DNA of 64,000 nucleotides. It comes from Pseudomonadota bacterium (GTDB lineage: Bacteria > Pseudomonadota > Gammaproteobacteria > Burkholderiales > Rhodocyclaceae). The stretch is from contig JAKOTN010000080.1 in NCBI GenBank assembly GCA_029776255.1, forward strand, positions 58,586 through 122,585. The letters are read 5' to 3'. Of the stretch, positions 39,202-47,116 are shown piece after piece. The position numbers were made by a program, and so were the translations under genes. The notes under the pieces were generated by a model. It was given only the letters and a program-made list of their open reading frames with translations. It searched no databases and was not told where the DNA came from. Each line of letters opens with the position of its first letter. Within the stretch, counting starts at the first letter, position 1.

Positions 39202-39879
39202 TTACTTGGTACCGATGAGTTCGATATCGACGCGACGGTCGGGCTGCAGACAATCAATCACTTTCTTGCTCTTCGGGCCGACACATTGACCGGCCTTGGT
39301 AACCGGCTGCTTCTTGCCCTTGCCTTCCGTATAAACGCGATTCGCCTCGATACCCTTGGCGACCAGATACCCTTTAACCGCAGCGGCGCGGCGCTCGGAC
39401 AGTTTTTGGTTGTAGGCATCCGAACCAATGCGATCGGTATGACCCACGGCGATGACCACTTCCAGTTTGATGTCCTTGGACTTGGCGACGACCTCGTCGA
39501 GTTTGCGCTTGCCCTCGGGGCGCAAGGTGGCCTTGTTGAAATCGAACAGCGCGTCGGCGGAAACCGTGATTTTATCGGACGACGGCTTGGCCCCCGACAC
39601 CGCCGCCGGCATGGCGACCGGACGCGCCGTTTCGCAAACGTCTTTCGGCAGCAGGTCCTTGTCGCACTTGCAACCGGCTGGATCGCTGGCGGCCCCTGCA
39701 GGAGTCCAGAAACCCGTGCGCCAGCACAGGCCGGTGCCGCTGACCACGACATCGCCTCGCTGATCGATCACGTAGACCCGATTCTGCGCTGCCGAAGTCT
39801 GCGCCTGAGCAAGCGCGGCGCCAAAGCCCAAAGCGGCAGCGAGTACGGCCATCATGGAGTTTCTTGCAGTTCTGTTCAT
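39202..39879 (-). CDS. OmpA-family outer-membrane/periplasmic protein (copy 1)
   Basis: A 225-residue protein. Sec signal MNRTARNSMMAVLAAALGFGAALAQA. A short central segment with VYVIDQRGDVVVSGTGLCWRTGFWTPAGAASDPAGCKCDKDLLPKDVC has Cys pairs. The C-terminal OmpA domain binds peptidoglycan: FDFNKATLRPEGKRKLDEV, VGHTDRIGSDAYNQKLSERRAAAVK and QCVGPKSKKVIDCLQPDRRVDIELIG. There is no long beta-barrel domain. It is a close paralogue of the gene at 41348-42016. Confidence 0.93.
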   Translation of the reverse strand: MNRTARNSMMAVLAAALGFGAALAQAQTSAAQNRVYVIDQRGDVVVSGTGLCWRTGFWTPAGAASDPAGCKCDKDLLPKDVCETARPVAMPAAVSGAKPSSDKITVSADALFDFNKATLRPEGKRKLDEVVAKSKDIKLEVVIAVGHTDRIGSDAYNQKLSERRAAAVKGYLVAKGIEANRVYTEGKGKKQPVTKAGQCVGPKSKKVIDCLQPDRRVDIELIGTK

Positions 39880-39954
39880 CTAGGTTTCCCCTCATTGATT
39901 GAAGCCCGCGGAGAGTGTCCGCTTGACTGATATGCCCCGTTATTGACCGAACTA

Positions 39955-41274
39955 TCACGGACGAATTTTATTTTGCCACAAGAGCGCCGTTTTTATCAAT
40001 CCAGCTTCGTTGTTTTCAATCAGTTGGCCGTTTTCAACCCTGATCCGACCAGCCACCCAAACGTCCGAAACATGCTCACGGCCTACCGAGTACACCAGGT
40101 GGGAAACGGGATCGTAACAAGGAAAAAGCGCGAGATCATCCAAGCGCACGGCGCACAGATCGGCCTCTTTTCCAAGACGAATGGAGCCGACGACTCCGTC
40201 CAGCCCCAAGGCTCGCGCACCGCCAAGCGTCGCCATGCGTAAAACCTGATGCGCGTCGACGGCGTCCGCACGACCACTCCGCGCCTTGGCGAGCAAGGCG
40301 GCCAGGCGCATTTCCTGTAACAAGTCGAGTCGATTGTTACTGGCCGCCCCATCGGTCCCCAAACCGACATTGACCCCCTTGGCGACCAAGTCGGCCACCG
40401 GCGCGATCCCGCTCGCCAACTTCAGATTGGAACTCGGACAATGCGCGACCGAACACCCATGCCGCGCCAGCAATTCGATTTCGCCAGCGTCCAGATGCAC
40501 GGTGTGGATGGCGATCAAGGCCGGACTCAACAGTCCAAGCCGACGGATGCGTTCGATTGGACGCACGCCGAAACGCTGCAAGCTGTCGTCGATTTCTTGC
40601 GTCGTTTCATGCAAGTGCAGGTGAATCGGCAGGTCAATCTGCTCAGCCAGCGTCAGTACTTTGGCGAAACTCTGATCGTCGACTGTATAAGGTGCGTGCG
40701 GGGCAAGACAAAACGACAATAGCGGTTTATCCAGCGAGCGCTCGCGAGCAGCCAGCCCCTTCGCCAAATAATCGTCCGGATCCGCCGCGTAGTTACTTGG
40801 AAAACAAAATGTAATCAGACCGATCGCCGCGCGAATACCCGCTGCGAGCGCCGCGTCGGCGGCCGCTTGCGGATGAAAATACATGTCATTGAAACAGGTG
40901 ATGCCACCACGCAACATTTCGGCGCACGCAAGCGCCGTTCCGTCAAAAACAAACTGCGCGGAAACATGCCGGGCTTCAGCGGGCCAAATGTGGTCCTGCA
41001 ACCACGCCATTAGCGGCAAGTCGTCGGCAAGACCGCGCAGCAAGGTCATCGCCGCATGCGTGTGCAGATTCACCAAACCGGGAATCAAGACATGCCGCGG
41101 TAGTCGTTTCAGGCGGCGAGGCGAAAAACGTGCCGCGATTTCGCTTTGCGGTCCGAGATCGACGATGCGGCCACCATCGATTGCCACCGCATGGTGGTCG
41201 AGCACGACGCCGTCAGGTTCGACCGGGACGATCCAACGTGCTTCGATAACAAGGTCAATCGCTTGCTCGGGCAT
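39955..41274 (-). CDS. mtaD: Amidohydrolase of the TRZ/ATZ family, probable 5-methylthioadenosine/S-adenosylhomocysteine deaminase
   Basis: A 439-residue metal-dependent deaminase. Metal ligands: VNLHTHAAMTLLRG (HxH), LHLHETTQEI (His) and a downstream His in AIHTVHLD, with Asp in GLGTDGAASNNRLDLLQEMRL. The family deaminates adenosine-like nucleosides (MTA, SAH), guanine or triazines; with the LRGLADDLPLMAWL motif the MTA/SAH group is the best match. Placed between two OmpA paralogues; gene order mtaD-ompA-ubiG is common in betaproteobacteria. Confidence 0.88.
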   Translation of the reverse strand: MPEQAIDLVIEARWIVPVEPDGVVLDHHAVAIDGGRIVDLGPQSEIAARFSPRRLKRLPRHVLIPGLVNLHTHAAMTLLRGLADDLPLMAWLQDHIWPAEARHVSAQFVFDGTALACAEMLRGGITCFNDMYFHPQAAADAALAAGIRAAIGLITFCFPSNYAADPDDYLAKGLAARERSLDKPLLSFCLAPHAPYTVDDQSFAKVLTLAEQIDLPIHLHLHETTQEIDDSLQRFGVRPIERIRRLGLLSPALIAIHTVHLDAGEIELLARHGCSVAHCPSSNLKLASGIAPVADLVAKGVNVGLGTDGAASNNRLDLLQEMRLAALLAKARSGRADAVDAHQVLRMATLGGARALGLDGVVGSIRLGKEADLCAVRLDDLALFPCYDPVSHLVYSVGREHVSDVWVAGRIRVENGQLIENNEAGLIKTALLWQNKIRP

Positions 41275-41302
41275 GACACTTCAAAAGGCAAATCATTGGG
41301 AC

Positions 41303-41333
41303 CAAAAAAAACCCCGCGACCGCGGGGTTTTTT
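41303..41333 (-). terminator. Intrinsic terminator of the second OmpA gene
   Basis: AAAACCCCGCG-AC-CGCGGGGTTTT with long A/T flanks, immediately after the stop of the second OmpA gene and before mtaD. Confidence 0.92.
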
Positions 41334-41347
41334 GAGCGCGGCAAATA

Positions 41348-42016
41348 TTACTTGGTGCCGATGAGTTCGATGTCAACACGACGGTCCGGCTGCAGGCAGT
41401 CGATGACCTTCTTGCTCTTCGGACCCACGCACTGACCTGGCTTGGTAACCGGCTGGGTCTTGCCCTTGCCTTCGGTAACAACGCGGTTAGCAGCGATTCC
41501 CTTGCTGACCAGATAGCTCTTGACCGCCGCGGCGCGACGCTCCGAAAGCTTCTGGTTGTAGGAATCCGAACCGATGCGGTCGGTGTGGCCCTTGGCGGTA
41601 ACCAGTTCAAGATTGACAGCCTTGGCCTTGGCGGCCACTTCGTCAAGCTTGGCGCGACCTTCCGGACGGAGGGTGGCCTTGTTGAAGTCGAAGAGGGCAT
41701 CGGCGGCAACGGTGATCTTGTCGGCCGACGGCTTCGCGGCACCGGAAACGGCCGGAGCGACTCTGGCCATCGGGGCCTTCTCGCAAACATCTTTCGGCAG
41801 CAGATCCCTGTCGCATTGGCAACCGGCTGGATCCTTGGCCGCCGCGGCCGGTGTCCAGAAGCCGGTACGCCAGCACAGACCCGTGCCGCTGACGACCACA
41901 TCGCCGCGTTGGTCGATGACATAGACGCGCTCGGAAGCAGTCTGGGCTTGAGCGGCGCCAACGGCCGCGAACAGGCCAATGGAGGCCAGCAGGGTGGTAA
42001 TGATTTTCGATTTCAA
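41348..42016 (-). CDS. OmpA-family outer-membrane/periplasmic protein (copy 2)
   Basis: A 222-residue protein with signal peptide MKSKIITTLLASIGLFAAVGAAQA. Apart from the signal and a few residues it matches copy 1 almost throughout (same RVYVIDQRGDVVVSGTGLCWRTGFW, same OmpA domain GHTDRIGSDSYNQKLSERRAAAVK and identical C-terminus CLQPDRRVDIELIGTK). Both end in the same 20-odd residues and both have their own strong terminator, as expected for abundant envelope proteins. Upstream, about 290 bp of non-coding sequence contains no other gene. Confidence 0.93.
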   Translation of the reverse strand: MKSKIITTLLASIGLFAAVGAAQAQTASERVYVIDQRGDVVVSGTGLCWRTGFWTPAAAAKDPAGCQCDRDLLPKDVCEKAPMARVAPAVSGAAKPSADKITVAADALFDFNKATLRPEGRAKLDEVAAKAKAVNLELVTAKGHTDRIGSDSYNQKLSERRAAAVKSYLVSKGIAANRVVTEGKGKTQPVTKPGQCVGPKSKKVIDCLQPDRRVDIELIGTK

Positions 42017-42307
42017 GATGTTCCTCCTCGAGTAATCTCTGTTAGGTCCGAATGCGTGAAACGCGATGCGATTTTTGCGCAGTCAGACGATTTAAGCATA
42101 CAAACTTGATTGCCTTCAACTGCGAGTCGTCAATTGTGTCGTATTTACGCAACGTAATACTCGGCACACTCCGCATCCGGGCGGCAAATCAACGGTGTCA
42201 AAGTCTCGCATGGACTCTCCGGGCCAACGGCAAGTGTGTTGGCGAACGCCTGTCACCCCTTTTGATCACCCACGGATGCCATTTATATTTCCGTGATTTA
42301 GCAGCGC

Positions 42308-42961
42308 CTAATGATCGCCGCCGATCAACGAGCCGTAGGCTTGATAGGCGGCGATTGCCGCCAGCGCCAGAAAGAACACGCCGCTGATCCTGTGCAGCAA
42401 CGCCAAAGGAATTTTCTGCAGGATGGTCCGACCAGCGAGGATGCCCAGTGCCGACGTGGTCGCAAGCGCGACGGTCGCTCCCAACCAAACGGCAAGCGGC
42501 GCGTGCGTGCTGCTCAGGGCAACAACGGCGAGTTGAGTCTTGTCGCCGAATTCGGCGACGGTCAGCAGCAGAAAAGTGGTGAAAAAAATATTGTGTCCGC
42601 TTTTCTCTTGGACTTCATCGTCGTCGTCGTCGTCGGTGGCACGCAGGGCGTGCACACCGAAAACGGCAAACAACACCGCCACCGTCGCACTGACCACGTA
42701 GTCCGGCAACCAATTGGCAATGGCCACCCCAAAAACCACCGCCAAGGTGTTCAATACGGAAAAAGCGGCGACGGCGCCGAGCATCACCGGCATCGGCCGA
42801 TGCCGCGAGGCCAAGGTCATGCACACCAACTGGCTTTTGTCGCCGATTTCCGCAGCGGCGATCAAAACGAAACTTGTTGTCGCCGCGAGCGACAACTCGA
42901 CCGCGCTGCCCGAACCGAGCAACGAGGAAAAGGCAGGTGCGATACTCGGCAAATTATCCAT
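42308..42961 (-). CDS. GDT1/TMEM165 (UPF0016) family membrane protein, probable Mn/Ca exporter
   Basis: A 217-residue inner-membrane protein with about six membrane spans and two copies of the family motif E-x-G-D-K-[ST]: AAAEIGDKSQLVCMTLA and TVAEFGDKTQLAVVALS. An acidic loop DDDDDDE lies between the halves. Members (MneA, Gdt1) export Mn2+ or Ca2+. I start at MDNLPSIAPAF, which has AAGGAGTC upstream; the longer ORF would add an unlikely N-terminus. I looked for a yybP-ykoY manganese riboswitch upstream and did not recognise one. Divergent from the sensor kinase, sharing about 150 bp. Confidence 0.9.
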   Translation of the reverse strand: MDNLPSIAPAFSSLLGSGSAVELSLAATTSFVLIAAAEIGDKSQLVCMTLASRHRPMPVMLGAVAAFSVLNTLAVVFGVAIANWLPDYVVSATVAVLFAVFGVHALRATDDDDDDEVQEKSGHNIFFTTFLLLTVAEFGDKTQLAVVALSSTHAPLAVWLGATVALATTSALGILAGRTILQKIPLALLHRISGVFFLALAAIAAYQAYGSLIGGDH

Positions 42962-43113
42962 TCCGACTCCTTGAAATACCACCGCCCATTCCGCAAACGC
43001 GGGCGGGAACGGCGCGACCCCGAGGGCGCGGAGTATACTCTCCGAATTGTCGGATTGTCGTGGCGCATGCCTTCGTGCAGCCGTGCGCCGACAGCAAAAC
43101 GCATCGCAAAGGA

Positions 43114-45015
43114 ATGGCAGTGAGTTCAATAACGGACACGATCAACGCCTCGACAAAAGGCGAATCGTTGCGGCGCCACATTCTATTGCGTTTGGCCGCG
43201 GTTGCCGGGTCCCTATCGCTGGTGCTGCTCGCGGCACTGGTTTTTGCTTATCGCGGCCAGATCGAGAGCGAGCGTGGTCGTGCATCGCTGGGAGTCAACC
43301 TGCTGCTGCAAGCAGCTCTTGAAAACGCCATGCTTAAGCGAGACGTGCCCGGGCTGCGCGACATCGTCGAGCGACTGGGCCGCGTTCCGGGGATTCGCAA
43401 TGTCGCCATCCTCGATCCGGTCGGAGAAGTGCGCTTCTCGTCGCAAGAGGCGCTCATCGGACAGCAACGGCCGGATCTGTTGCCGCCCGTCGGTTCGACG
43501 GCCCCACGTACCGATTTCGTGCTCGACACGAATCGCGTCGACGTCCTTCGATCGATCAACGCCGTGGCCAATCGCCAGCCGTGCACTGTTTGCCATGGAT
43601 CGTTGGCCGCACACCCGGTCAATGGCGTTCTAGTGGTCGACTACGACGCGGCAGGAATTCGGCGAGAAGCCTGGCTCGGCGCCGCGCTGTTCGGTGCGGC
43701 CGGGCTGGCATTATTGGCGCTGACGCTGGCGGTGCTCTGGCGAACCTTGCGCAGACGGGTGCTGGCGCCCGTGGCGACGCTGTCGGCGGCGAGCACCGAT
43801 CTGGCGCATGGGCAACTGGAACGCCGCGTCGACATTGCCGGCAATGACGAGTTGGCGCGGCTTGGGCGGCATTTCAACCGCATGGCCGATCAACTCGACC
43901 GGCAAATGCAACTGCTGCTGCGCCACGAGGCTTATCTGCAATCGATTCTCGACGGCCTACCCGACGCGGTACGCGTGATTCGCGTGGCGGATGCGCGCAT
44001 CGTTCTGGCCAATGCCGCCTACAGCCAACAACTCGATGTGGCAAAGGACAGTGTCTGCGGTCAGTACTGCCATTTCAGCAGCCACGGGCGGGAGGAACCT
44101 TGTGTCGCGACACTGGTGCGCTGCCCGCTGCGCGAATTGCAAGCTCCCGGCGAGACGCTGAAGTGCACTCACCGTCATCGTCGTGCCAACGGCCTCAATT
44201 TTCAGGTCGAGGTGAACGCGGAACGTGTAGACATCGATTATGAGGGGCGGTCGGAACCGTTCATCGTTGAATCGATCCGCGATCTGAGCGATGCCGCGCA
44301 GGTGTCGCATGAACAGCGCCTTTCAGAACTCGGTTTGCTGGCCGCCGGTGTCGCGCACGAGATACATAACCCGTTGGCTTCGGTCCGCATGGGCGTTCAG
44401 GGATTGGCCCGCGATATCGACAGCGGGCGTTGCACGCTAACGGACGCGGGCGGTTATCTCAGTCTGATCGACAGTGAGATCGATAAATGCATCGCGGTGA
44501 CCCGCCGCCTGTTGCTACTATCGCGCGCGCCGGAAAACAGCCTGCAAGTCGTCGACGTCACGCAGGCTCTCGACGACACCCGCCGTCTTCTGGAATATGA
44601 CGCGCGCAGCAAGGGCGTGGTCCAGCGTCTGGAAGCGCCGTCCACACCCGTTCGGGTGCTCGGCGACGATAGCGAGTTACGGATGGTTTTCCTGAATCTG
44701 CTCCAGAACGCACACCACGCGATGACCGCCGGCGGTCGGCTGACGGCCCGCATTGGCGAAACACCCGGCTGGGCTTGCGTCGAGATTGCCGACGAAGGAC
44801 ATGGCATCGCAGCCGAGGACTTGCCGCACATCTTCGAACCCTTCTTCAGTCGTCGCGCCGATCGGGTGTCGGGAACAGGGCTAGGTTTGACCATCGTCAA
44901 GAATATCGTCGAGCGCCACCATGGCCGCATCGAAGTCGCCAGCGTCCTCAACCAAGGCACGCGTTTTGCCATCTGGCTACCGCTGGCCGAAAACGCTTTC
45001 CGGGCGGTCGCATGA
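43114..45015 (+). CDS. Membrane sensor histidine kinase with periplasmic CxxCH haem motif and Cys-rich PAS domain
   Basis: A 633-residue kinase. A GTG 6 bp downstream is better placed after AAAGGA and may be the true start. Order: membrane span near residues 28-46, a periplasmic domain ending in PCTVCHGS near 157 (c-type haem motif), a second span, HAMP, a PAS domain whose SVCGQYCHFSSHGREEPC...RCPL is Cys/His-rich, then a HisKA domain with AAGVAHEIHNPLASV and a HATPase domain with NLLQNAHHAM, DEGHGI and GTGLGL. The haem motif suggests sensing of redox state, NO, CO or an electron acceptor. The stop overlaps the regulator start (ATGA), so both are co-expressed. Confidence 0.92.
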   Translation: MAVSSITDTINASTKGESLRRHILLRLAAVAGSLSLVLLAALVFAYRGQIESERGRASLGVNLLLQAALENAMLKRDVPGLRDIVERLGRVPGIRNVAILDPVGEVRFSSQEALIGQQRPDLLPPVGSTAPRTDFVLDTNRVDVLRSINAVANRQPCTVCHGSLAAHPVNGVLVVDYDAAGIRREAWLGAALFGAAGLALLALTLAVLWRTLRRRVLAPVATLSAASTDLAHGQLERRVDIAGNDELARLGRHFNRMADQLDRQMQLLLRHEAYLQSILDGLPDAVRVIRVADARIVLANAAYSQQLDVAKDSVCGQYCHFSSHGREEPCVATLVRCPLRELQAPGETLKCTHRHRRANGLNFQVEVNAERVDIDYEGRSEPFIVESIRDLSDAAQVSHEQRLSELGLLAAGVAHEIHNPLASVRMGVQGLARDIDSGRCTLTDAGGYLSLIDSEIDKCIAVTRRLLLLSRAPENSLQVVDVTQALDDTRRLLEYDARSKGVVQRLEAPSTPVRVLGDDSELRMVFLNLLQNAHHAMTAGGRLTARIGETPGWACVEIADEGHGIAAEDLPHIFEPFFSRRADRVSGTGLGLTIVKNIVERHHGRIEVASVLNQGTRFAIWLPLAENAFRAVA

Positions 45016-46337
45016 AACAGAGCTTACTCGTGGTCGACGACGACGCGATTTTCAACGGTCTTCTCCGCCGACAACTGGAAGGCATGGGGTTTGCCGCGAC
45101 GGGCGTCGGCAGCTGGGCGGCGGCACGGGCGGCCTTGAAGGAGTTCGAACCGCACGCGATCATTCTCGATTTCAAGTTGCCCGATGCCGACGCGGCGGAA
45201 ATCCTGCCGGAACTAAGCGGCCAATATCCCATCATCGTGCTTACCGGTTTCGGATCGATACGCAACGCCGTCAACGTCATCCGTCAGGGCGCGGCGGACT
45301 ATTTGACCAAACCCGTCAACCTCGACGAACTGGAACTGACCGTTCGCCGGGTGCTGGAAAACGCGCAGCTCAAGCAGTCGAATCAGTATTACCGCGCGCG
45401 CCTGTCATCACGCAACGCCAGCAATCTGATCGGCGATAGCGCGGCAATGAATGACGTTCGGACAATGATCGACGCCGCCGCCGCCAACGACACCACGGTG
45501 TTGATTCTCGGCGAATCCGGCACCGGCAAGGAAATGGTGGCGCGCGCCTTGCACGAGCGCAGCAACCGCTCCAGCGGCGATCTGGTGGTGGTCGACAGTT
45601 GCGGGCTGCAAGAGAGTCTATTCGAGTCGGAGTTGTTCGGGCATGAACGCGGCGCTTTCACCGGTGCCGAGCGACGCAAGAAGGGACTGATCGAGGAGGC
45701 GAACGGCGGGACATTGTTTCTGGATGAAATCGGCGACATCGGACCGGCGATCCAGGCCAAATTGCTGCGGGTACTGGAAAACGGCTCGTTCCGGCGCGTC
45801 GGCGCCACCAAGACGCTTAGTTCCGACGCCCGTTTCATCGCCGCCACCAACCAGGATTTGGCGAGCATGAGTCGCGACGGCCGCTTTCGCGGCGATCTCT
45901 ATTTCCGGCTTTCGCGTTTCGTGATCACCGTGCCTCCGCTGCGTGAAAGGCGAGAAGACATCCCTTCGCTGGTCCGGCATTTTTTGACCCAGTTTTCGCG
46001 AGTGGCCCCCCCGTCGATCAGCAGCATGGGAATGGACATCCTGCTGGCCTATGATTGGCCCGGTAACGTGCGGGAACTGCGTAATGCCGTGGAGCGGGCC
46101 ATGATGCTCGCGCCGGCCACCCACGAAATCGGCCCGGCACATCTGTCCTTCATTCGCCGCGGCGACGACACGGGGTTGACCTTGCGCTTTGCCGGCGAAC
46201 CCAGCCTGGAACAGATCGAAGAAAGCTACCTGCGACAAGTGCTTAGCCGGCACGGCGGTAACCGACAAAAAACAGCCAGCGTCCTCGGTATCAGCGAACG
46301 GCACGTTTACCGTCTCATCGAAAAATACGGCGCCTGA
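45012..46337 (+). CDS. NtrC-family sigma-54-dependent response regulator
   Basis: A 441-residue activator. The receiver domain has VVDDDAIFNGLL (acidic pocket), IILDFKLPDAD (phospho-acceptor Asp), TGFGS and YLTKPV. The AAA+ domain has GESGTGKEMVARALH (Walker A), ELFGHERGAFTGAERRKKG (the GAFTGA loop that contacts sigma-54), GGTLFLDEIGDI (Walker B) and FRGDLYFRLSRF. The C-terminal Fis-type HTH is GGNRQKTASVLGISERHVYRLIEK. GAFTGA is intact, so true sigma-54 activation is expected. Partner of the overlapping kinase. The sigma-54 promoter right after it is the obvious target. Confidence 0.95.
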   Translation: MKQSLLVVDDDAIFNGLLRRQLEGMGFAATGVGSWAAARAALKEFEPHAIILDFKLPDADAAEILPELSGQYPIIVLTGFGSIRNAVNVIRQGAADYLTKPVNLDELELTVRRVLENAQLKQSNQYYRARLSSRNASNLIGDSAAMNDVRTMIDAAAANDTTVLILGESGTGKEMVARALHERSNRSSGDLVVVDSCGLQESLFESELFGHERGAFTGAERRKKGLIEEANGGTLFLDEIGDIGPAIQAKLLRVLENGSFRRVGATKTLSSDARFIAATNQDLASMSRDGRFRGDLYFRLSRFVITVPPLRERREDIPSLVRHFLTQFSRVAPPSISSMGMDILLAYDWPGNVRELRNAVERAMMLAPATHEIGPAHLSFIRRGDDTGLTLRFAGEPSLEQIEESYLRQVLSRHGGNRQKTASVLGISERHVYRLIEKYGA

Positions 46338-46365
46338 CCGGATGCCAAATGCCCGGCGCACACCA

Positions 46366-46378
46366 TGACAAATTGTCA
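46366..46378. promoter_or_regulatory. Upstream activator site 1 (perfect palindrome)
   Basis: TGACAA-A-TTGTCA, a perfect 13-bp palindrome about 170 bp upstream of the expected start of the Met-rich gene, 29 bp after the regulator stop. It is the best candidate binding site for the NtrC-type dimer encoded next door. Confidence 0.65.
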
Positions 46379-46430
46379 AAAAATTTTCCAATTTAATTCA
46401 AGGCATTAATTCACCCCCCCTCAAGACACC

Positions 46431-46443
46431 TGCCAAAATGACA
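46431..46443. promoter_or_regulatory. Upstream activator site 2 (degenerate copy)
   Basis: TGCCAAAATGACA matches site 1 at 10 of 13 positions and sits inside a wider inverted repeat CCTG...CAGG. The two site centres are 65 bp apart, about six helical turns, so dimers would lie on the same face of the DNA. Confidence 0.5.
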
Positions 46444-46488
46444 GGCCGGCATATCATCTGCCCGGCCACCGTCTAAATTACAGTCTTA

Positions 46489-46501
46489 AATCAAATAATT
46501 A
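46489..46501 (+). promoter_or_regulatory. IHF consensus site
   Basis: AATCAAATAATTA is an exact match to WATCAANNNNTTR. It lies between the two activator palindromes and the -24/-12 element, where a DNA bend is needed for sigma-54 activation. Confidence 0.7.
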
Positions 46502-46516
46502 CGAAATACAAAAACC

Positions 46517-46532
46517 TGGCCCCGGTTTTGCT
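46517..46532 (+). promoter_or_regulatory. Sigma-54 promoter of the Met-rich repeat gene
   Basis: TGGCCCCGGTTTTGCT fits TGGCACGNNNNTTGCW with perfect TTGCT at -12, GG at -24 and correct spacing; only two defined positions differ. Transcription would start near 46543, about 80 bp before the ATG. Confidence 0.88.
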
Positions 46533-46546
46533 TACCCAATGTAATT

Positions 46547-46585
46547 GAGGCACCGGTGCCTCGTGAATACCGTAAACAGGTATTC
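46547..46585 (+). promoter_or_regulatory. Two hairpins in the 5' leader of the Met-rich gene
   Basis: A perfect 16-bp palindrome GAGGCACCGGTGCCTC (46547-46562) begins about 4 nt after the expected transcript start. A second stem GAATACC/GGTATTC (46565-46585) follows at once. Both lie before the ribosome-binding site and resemble the 5'-terminal stem of the pilin mRNA. Confidence 0.6.
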
Positions 46586-46622
46586 GCCCACGACTGTCAC
46601 ACTTTTCGAAAAGGGGTTCGTC

Positions 46623-47027
46623 ATGAAAATGAAGCTGCTTGCCGTGGCCACCATGGCTTGTATCGCCTGCTCTTCCGCATTTGCCGCTGACCAAGCGGGC
46701 ATGAGCGGCATGTCCGGCCAAAAAGGCATGAGCGGCATGTCCGGCATGGAAGGCCAAAAAGGTATGAGCGGCATGTCTGGCATGGAAGGCCAAAAGGGCA
46801 TGAGCGGCATGTCCGGCCAAAAAGGCATGAGCGGCATGGACGGCATGTCGGGCATGTCCGGTGACAAAGCCAAAAAGAATAAAAAAGCCAAGAAGGTCAA
46901 GAAGCATAAGCAGGAAGGCATGTCCGGCATGTCCGGCATGTCCGGCATGTCCGGCATGTCCGGCATGTCGGGAATGAGCGGCATGGAAGGTCAAAAAGGC
47001 ATGTCCGGCATGGAAGGCAAAAAATAA
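46623..47027 (+). CDS. Secreted Met-Ser-Gly repeat protein
   Basis: A 134-residue protein: Sec signal MKMKLLAVATMACIACSSAFA, then 113 mature residues of which 24 are Met (about 21 percent). Two repeat blocks (units such as KGMSGMSGMEGQ, then seven MSG triplets) are split by a Lys-rich linker (DKAKKNKKAKKVKKHKQE). The mature part has no Cys and no aromatic residue, so it is probably disordered. The bias to one repeated side chain recalls the secreted MxKDx pentapeptide-repeat proteins and the Met-rich oxidant scavenger MrpX of perchlorate reducers, but I see no direct homology. Monocistronic: own sigma-54 promoter, RBS AAAAGGGG and strong terminator. Function unknown; oxidant sink or metal (Cu) binding are the main ideas. 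Confidence 0.85.
   Translation: MKMKLLAVATMACIACSSAFAADQAGMSGMSGQKGMSGMSGMEGQKGMSGMSGMEGQKGMSGMSGQKGMSGMDGMSGMSGDKAKKNKKAKKVKKHKQEGMSGMSGMSGMSGMSGMSGMSGMEGQKGMSGMEGKK
46920..46964 (+). repeat. Five perfect 9-bp tandem repeats coding Met-Ser-Gly
   Basis: ATGTCCGGC is repeated five times without a change, followed by two degenerate units (ATGTCGGGA, ATGAGCGGC). Because the unit is 9 bp, gain or loss by slippage would change protein length in steps of three residues and never break the frame. Confidence 0.9.
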
Positions 47028-47055
47028 TCAGTTGTAGCTCCTGGCTGTAGTGTTT

Positions 47056-47095
47056 GCGAGGAAAAACCGGTTTCTCCTTCCGGTTTTTTCCTCGC
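47056..47095 (+). terminator. Strong intrinsic terminator after the Met-rich gene
   Basis: GCGAGGAAAAACCGG pairs with CCGGTTTTTTCCTCGC around a 9-nt loop: about 15 bp with one extra T. It isolates the Met-rich gene from the respiratory genes downstream. Confidence 0.88.
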
Positions 47096-47116
47096 GTTTT
47101 TCCCGAGAGCTTATCG

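Noticed and set aside
42962..43113. Possible yybP-ykoY manganese riboswitch before the GDT1-type gene
   Set aside because: Only a GAGTATACTC palindrome and GC-rich stems are present; the conserved core elements of that riboswitch could not be found.
46491..46994. Long minus-strand frames reading HAGHAG and MPDMPD repeats
   Set aside because: They are mirror images of the Met-Ser-Gly repeat on the plus strand, which alone has a signal peptide, ribosome-binding site, promoter and terminator.
46698..47015. CRISPR-like array
   Set aside because: The regular repeats are coding triplet units with no unique spacers and no cas genes.
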